Assembly: GCF_002994745.2 (NCBI RefSeq)
Contig: NC_037088.1
Location: 52,357,897 to 52,421,896 of the forward strand
DNA from: Rosa chinensis
Lineage: Eukaryota > Streptophyta > Magnoliopsida > Rosales > Rosaceae
Length of the DNA: 64,000 nucleotides
Reading direction: 5' to 3'
Position 1 is the stretch's first letter; the number at the start of each line of letters is the position of its first letter. Both the position numbers and the translations under genes were made by a program. Shown in pieces: positions 61,707 to 64,000 of this stretch. The notes below the pieces were generated by a model. The model did not search any database, had not been told where the DNA came from, and was given only the letters and a program-made list of their open reading frames with translations.

Positions 61707-62773
61707 CCTGAAAAACAACACAAGATTAGGGTTAGTTTCGGAGCGAAAAGGTTACCACGAAAAACTATTAAATTTCTGAGCGTAGTTGCTTCCAAGAAAT
61801 TAGGAATTTTTTTAGTGTAGTCGCTTCCAAGAAAATCCGATTCCAAGAGGGGTTTTGGATTAGATCGAAATAACAATGTATGTGGTCGATCGTTTTCTTC
61901 TCAACAAACTTTAAGTTTGGAGGACCCTACAAGCTCCAAGCTTGGAGTGAGCACGAACCCCCACAGTTCGGCTTTTGGTCTCCCCTATAAAGAAGAAAGG
62001 GGGGTAGAAGAAGGGATGTTGGAAGTCCCCGAGAAAAGAAGAAGAAATTGAAAAACTTCAAAAAACCGGAACTTTTAGAAAAGTTTACCTTAAAAATTGC
62101 CGGAAAAGTTGGCCGGAAAGTTACTGTAGATGTCGGAAAAGTCGCCGGGAAGTGGCACGAAAGTCGCTGGAAAAGTGTTGACCGGCGTTGGCCGGGGTGC
62201 TGACGTGGCAGGTCGGAGTTGACATGGCAGTGCGGCGCTGACTTGGCAGATCCGGTTGATGACGTGGCAGCTGACTGGACGCCTGCGTGTCTGATGACGT
62301 GGTAGAGGATTCTGCGGCTTGGCGGCTCGGCTGTTTCACTTGGGCTTCGCTGGGGCCTGCTGCACGTGGGCTGGACTTGGGCTTCAGCAGTTTGGGCTTG
62401 GGCTGCACAGGTTTCTTTCTTTTCCTTTTTTTTTCTTTCTTTTCCTTTTTTTTTTCTTTCTTTTCTGCCGGTTCAGATGTGCTTGACGCCGGTGGCCGGT
62501 TCGGTTGAATTTTGGCCGGTTCCGGGTTTCTGGGGTGGAGTTGCTGCAGGTGGTCGAGTATGGCTGCAGAAGGTGGTGAGGAAGGCTTTGAACCAGGCAG
62601 AGGGACTTTTGCTACTTCCGGTGGCCGGTTCGGTGGTTTGCCGGCCGGTTCTGTGGGTGGGGCCGTCGGTTCTGGACTGCTAGAGTTGAGATCTTCAAGG
62701 TGGGCAGCGGTGGTTTTTGGGATTTGAAGGCTACGAATTTAAGATTTCAGGGTTAGGGCTTCGTGCTGATAAC
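61707..62773 (-). other. Copia leader between 5' LTR and gag
   Basis: About 1 kb with no gag-pol domain, GC-richer than the surroundings, with many CCGGC/GCCGG boxes, T-rich runs near 62410-62465, and repeated GACGTGGCAG-like units (62195-62300). Frames here are low complexity. Confidence 0.5.
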
Positions 62774-62992
62774 GTGTTTTAGGGAATCAGAAATTGAGAG
62801 ATAATCGCTCTGTATTCTCATTGATAATAGGGGCCTCTTTATATAGAGGATTACAATGCATAGAATCTCAATCATACAAGGAAAGTAATTCTACATTGAT
62901 TAGGATTCTAGATCCTTCTAATTAAATCCTATTACCACTAGGTCAAGTAACCTAGAGTTTGGACCAAACACAAATAGAGATATCCTTAAACA

Positions 62993-64000
62993 CAATTATT
63001 ATATTTACTTATCTAACTTCTAGAAATATCTTTATATGACATATCCAATTAAAGAATATTTTTTTAGACGAAAATTTCTCATTTAGTTTATACCAATAAA
63101 CAAACTAAATATATTAAAATTTTCTAATTAAATCAAAATTTGATTTACTTCTATTTTTTTTATTTTTTTTTCAATTTTAATGTTCATCTATTTTAATCCA
63201 TGTTAAAAAATTAGTAAGTTAACAACTATGAGCAATGAAGAAGAGATTGTTTTTTTTTTTTTTTTTTTTTTTTTTTGTGTTTTACAAAGGATATTGCAAA
63301 AATGATGAAGTTAACACTAGTAGTTTTGTAATTGAATCACGAATTACGATGAGGAGAAAACAAAAAGATTACAAAAAAAATTAATAAATTCAAATTTGGG
63401 TGGTGAAAATGAAGATCAATGTTATTCAATGAAAAACTAAGTAATCTTTGTATTTAATTAATTGATTATGTATTTCGTTTTCTTTACATATTTAGATTTT
63501 AGAAAATTAGTGTATTTATTAGTCATTTTGCACTTGAGTAATAATGTAATATAATATTTCAATAATTCAAATGTTTGTATTATTAATGAAGTTCTTTTTT
63601 TATCAAAAAAAAAAACTAAGAAAATAGTAGGATGACAATAACCGCACCCATAGTTAATTTGAGAATATTCCAAATGACCCAAAACAATAACAATGCCATA
63701 GTTTGGCATTAATCCAAAATAACCAGATATAAATAAACTTTTCAAGAGGGGAATCTCAATATAGAAAAATCTGGAATCCCCAACAAATCCACAATCACTT
63801 AGCAAATGATATGGAAAATCTCAGAAATTGACCAGCAAACGCGTTTTAGCTACGATTATTTGAGGAAAAAACTGCAGCCTATGAGATACTTGTCAATGCT
63901 AATACTGGTCAACTAACTGTAATTTCGTTTTCTTTCTAAAATTTTGGCAGATTCTTCTTCTTCTTCTGCCACAGCCAAGAGACAGAAATGACTTGAAAAG
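62993..64000. other. AT-rich intergenic DNA to the window end
   Basis: A long T-run (about 63249-63276) and A-runs, no gene. A minus-strand frame at 63458-63805 has no homology or start context worth calling. The last 50 bp contain a TTC repeat. Confidence 0.5.

Larger units (their letters stand above)
53804..62992 (-). mobile_element. Ty1/copia LTR retrotransposon, decayed, with a nested solo LTR
   Basis: LTRs of 218-219 bp (53804-54021, 62774-62992) start TGTTTTAGGGAATC and end CCTTAAACA, and are nearly identical. The target duplication CAATT is perfect (53799-53803, 62993-62997). On the minus strand the 5' LTR is followed by CGTTATCAGCACGA as primer site, and the 3' LTR is preceded by AAGGGGGAG. 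Length is 9189 bp, or about 6.4 kb without the 2.8-kb insert at 57640-60457. Near-identical LTRs alongside a heavily mutated pol suggest that it was copied in trans from an already defective template, or LTR homogenisation. Confidence 0.93.

Noticed and set aside
63458..63805. 115-codon minus-strand frame near the window end
   Set aside because: AT-rich chance frame without homology or gene context.

Overview
This is nuclear DNA of a flowering plant, most likely a eudicot. It has intron-split plant genes with canonical GT-AG junctions, AT-rich spacers, and a dense, nested load of plant transposons. Gene content would fit Rosaceae, but the sequence alone does not settle the family.

Layout. 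A tandem array of a miniature LTR element (TRIM) opens the window (57-1120). Next come two well-formed genes arranged tail to tail: an ER-type Ca2+-ATPase close to ECA2 (4490-8214, seven coding exons, 1051 aa) and, on the minus strand, a U-box/ARM-repeat E3 ubiquitin ligase (9262-13403, four coding exons, 1009 aa). From about 15.5 to 33 kb lies a decayed minus-strand cluster of cytosolic HSP70 copies. It is broken by frameshifts, lost exons and insertions: a TRIM, a 3.9-kb copia element, LINE pieces, a Pack-MULE-like element carrying an ABA-receptor (PYL) fragment, and a TIR element built largely of a nine-copy tandem repeat. A short plastid-type ATP synthase delta/OSCP-like gene follows (34348-34932, minus), then a foldback MITE inside a TA microsatellite and a likely solo gypsy LTR. 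The third well-formed gene is a RABA3-type Rab GTPase (39011-42133, two exons), whose single 2.4-kb intron holds a foldback MITE and a 906-bp MULE with perfect 51-bp ends.

From 44.6 to 52 kb two Mutator-like elements of one family lie side by side. The larger has been invaded by a gypsy-type LTR retrotransposon. Inside that retrotransposon, antisense to its pol remnant, is an uninterrupted 224-codon reading frame with a WUSCHEL-class homeodomain, a WUS box and an EAR-like motif. This is the most interesting object in the window: a WUS-like gene that appears intronless and mobilised. The last 10 kb is a decayed copia element (53804-62992) with a 2.8-kb solo LTR nested in it, each bounded by its own perfect 5-bp target duplication.

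The host genes have no operon-like logic. ECA2 pumps Ca2+/Mn2+ into the ER, the U-box protein is a predicted ubiquitin ligase, and RABA3 is a trafficking GTPase. What unites the rest is transposon nesting, and duplicated gene copies and target duplications let the order of several insertions be read directly.
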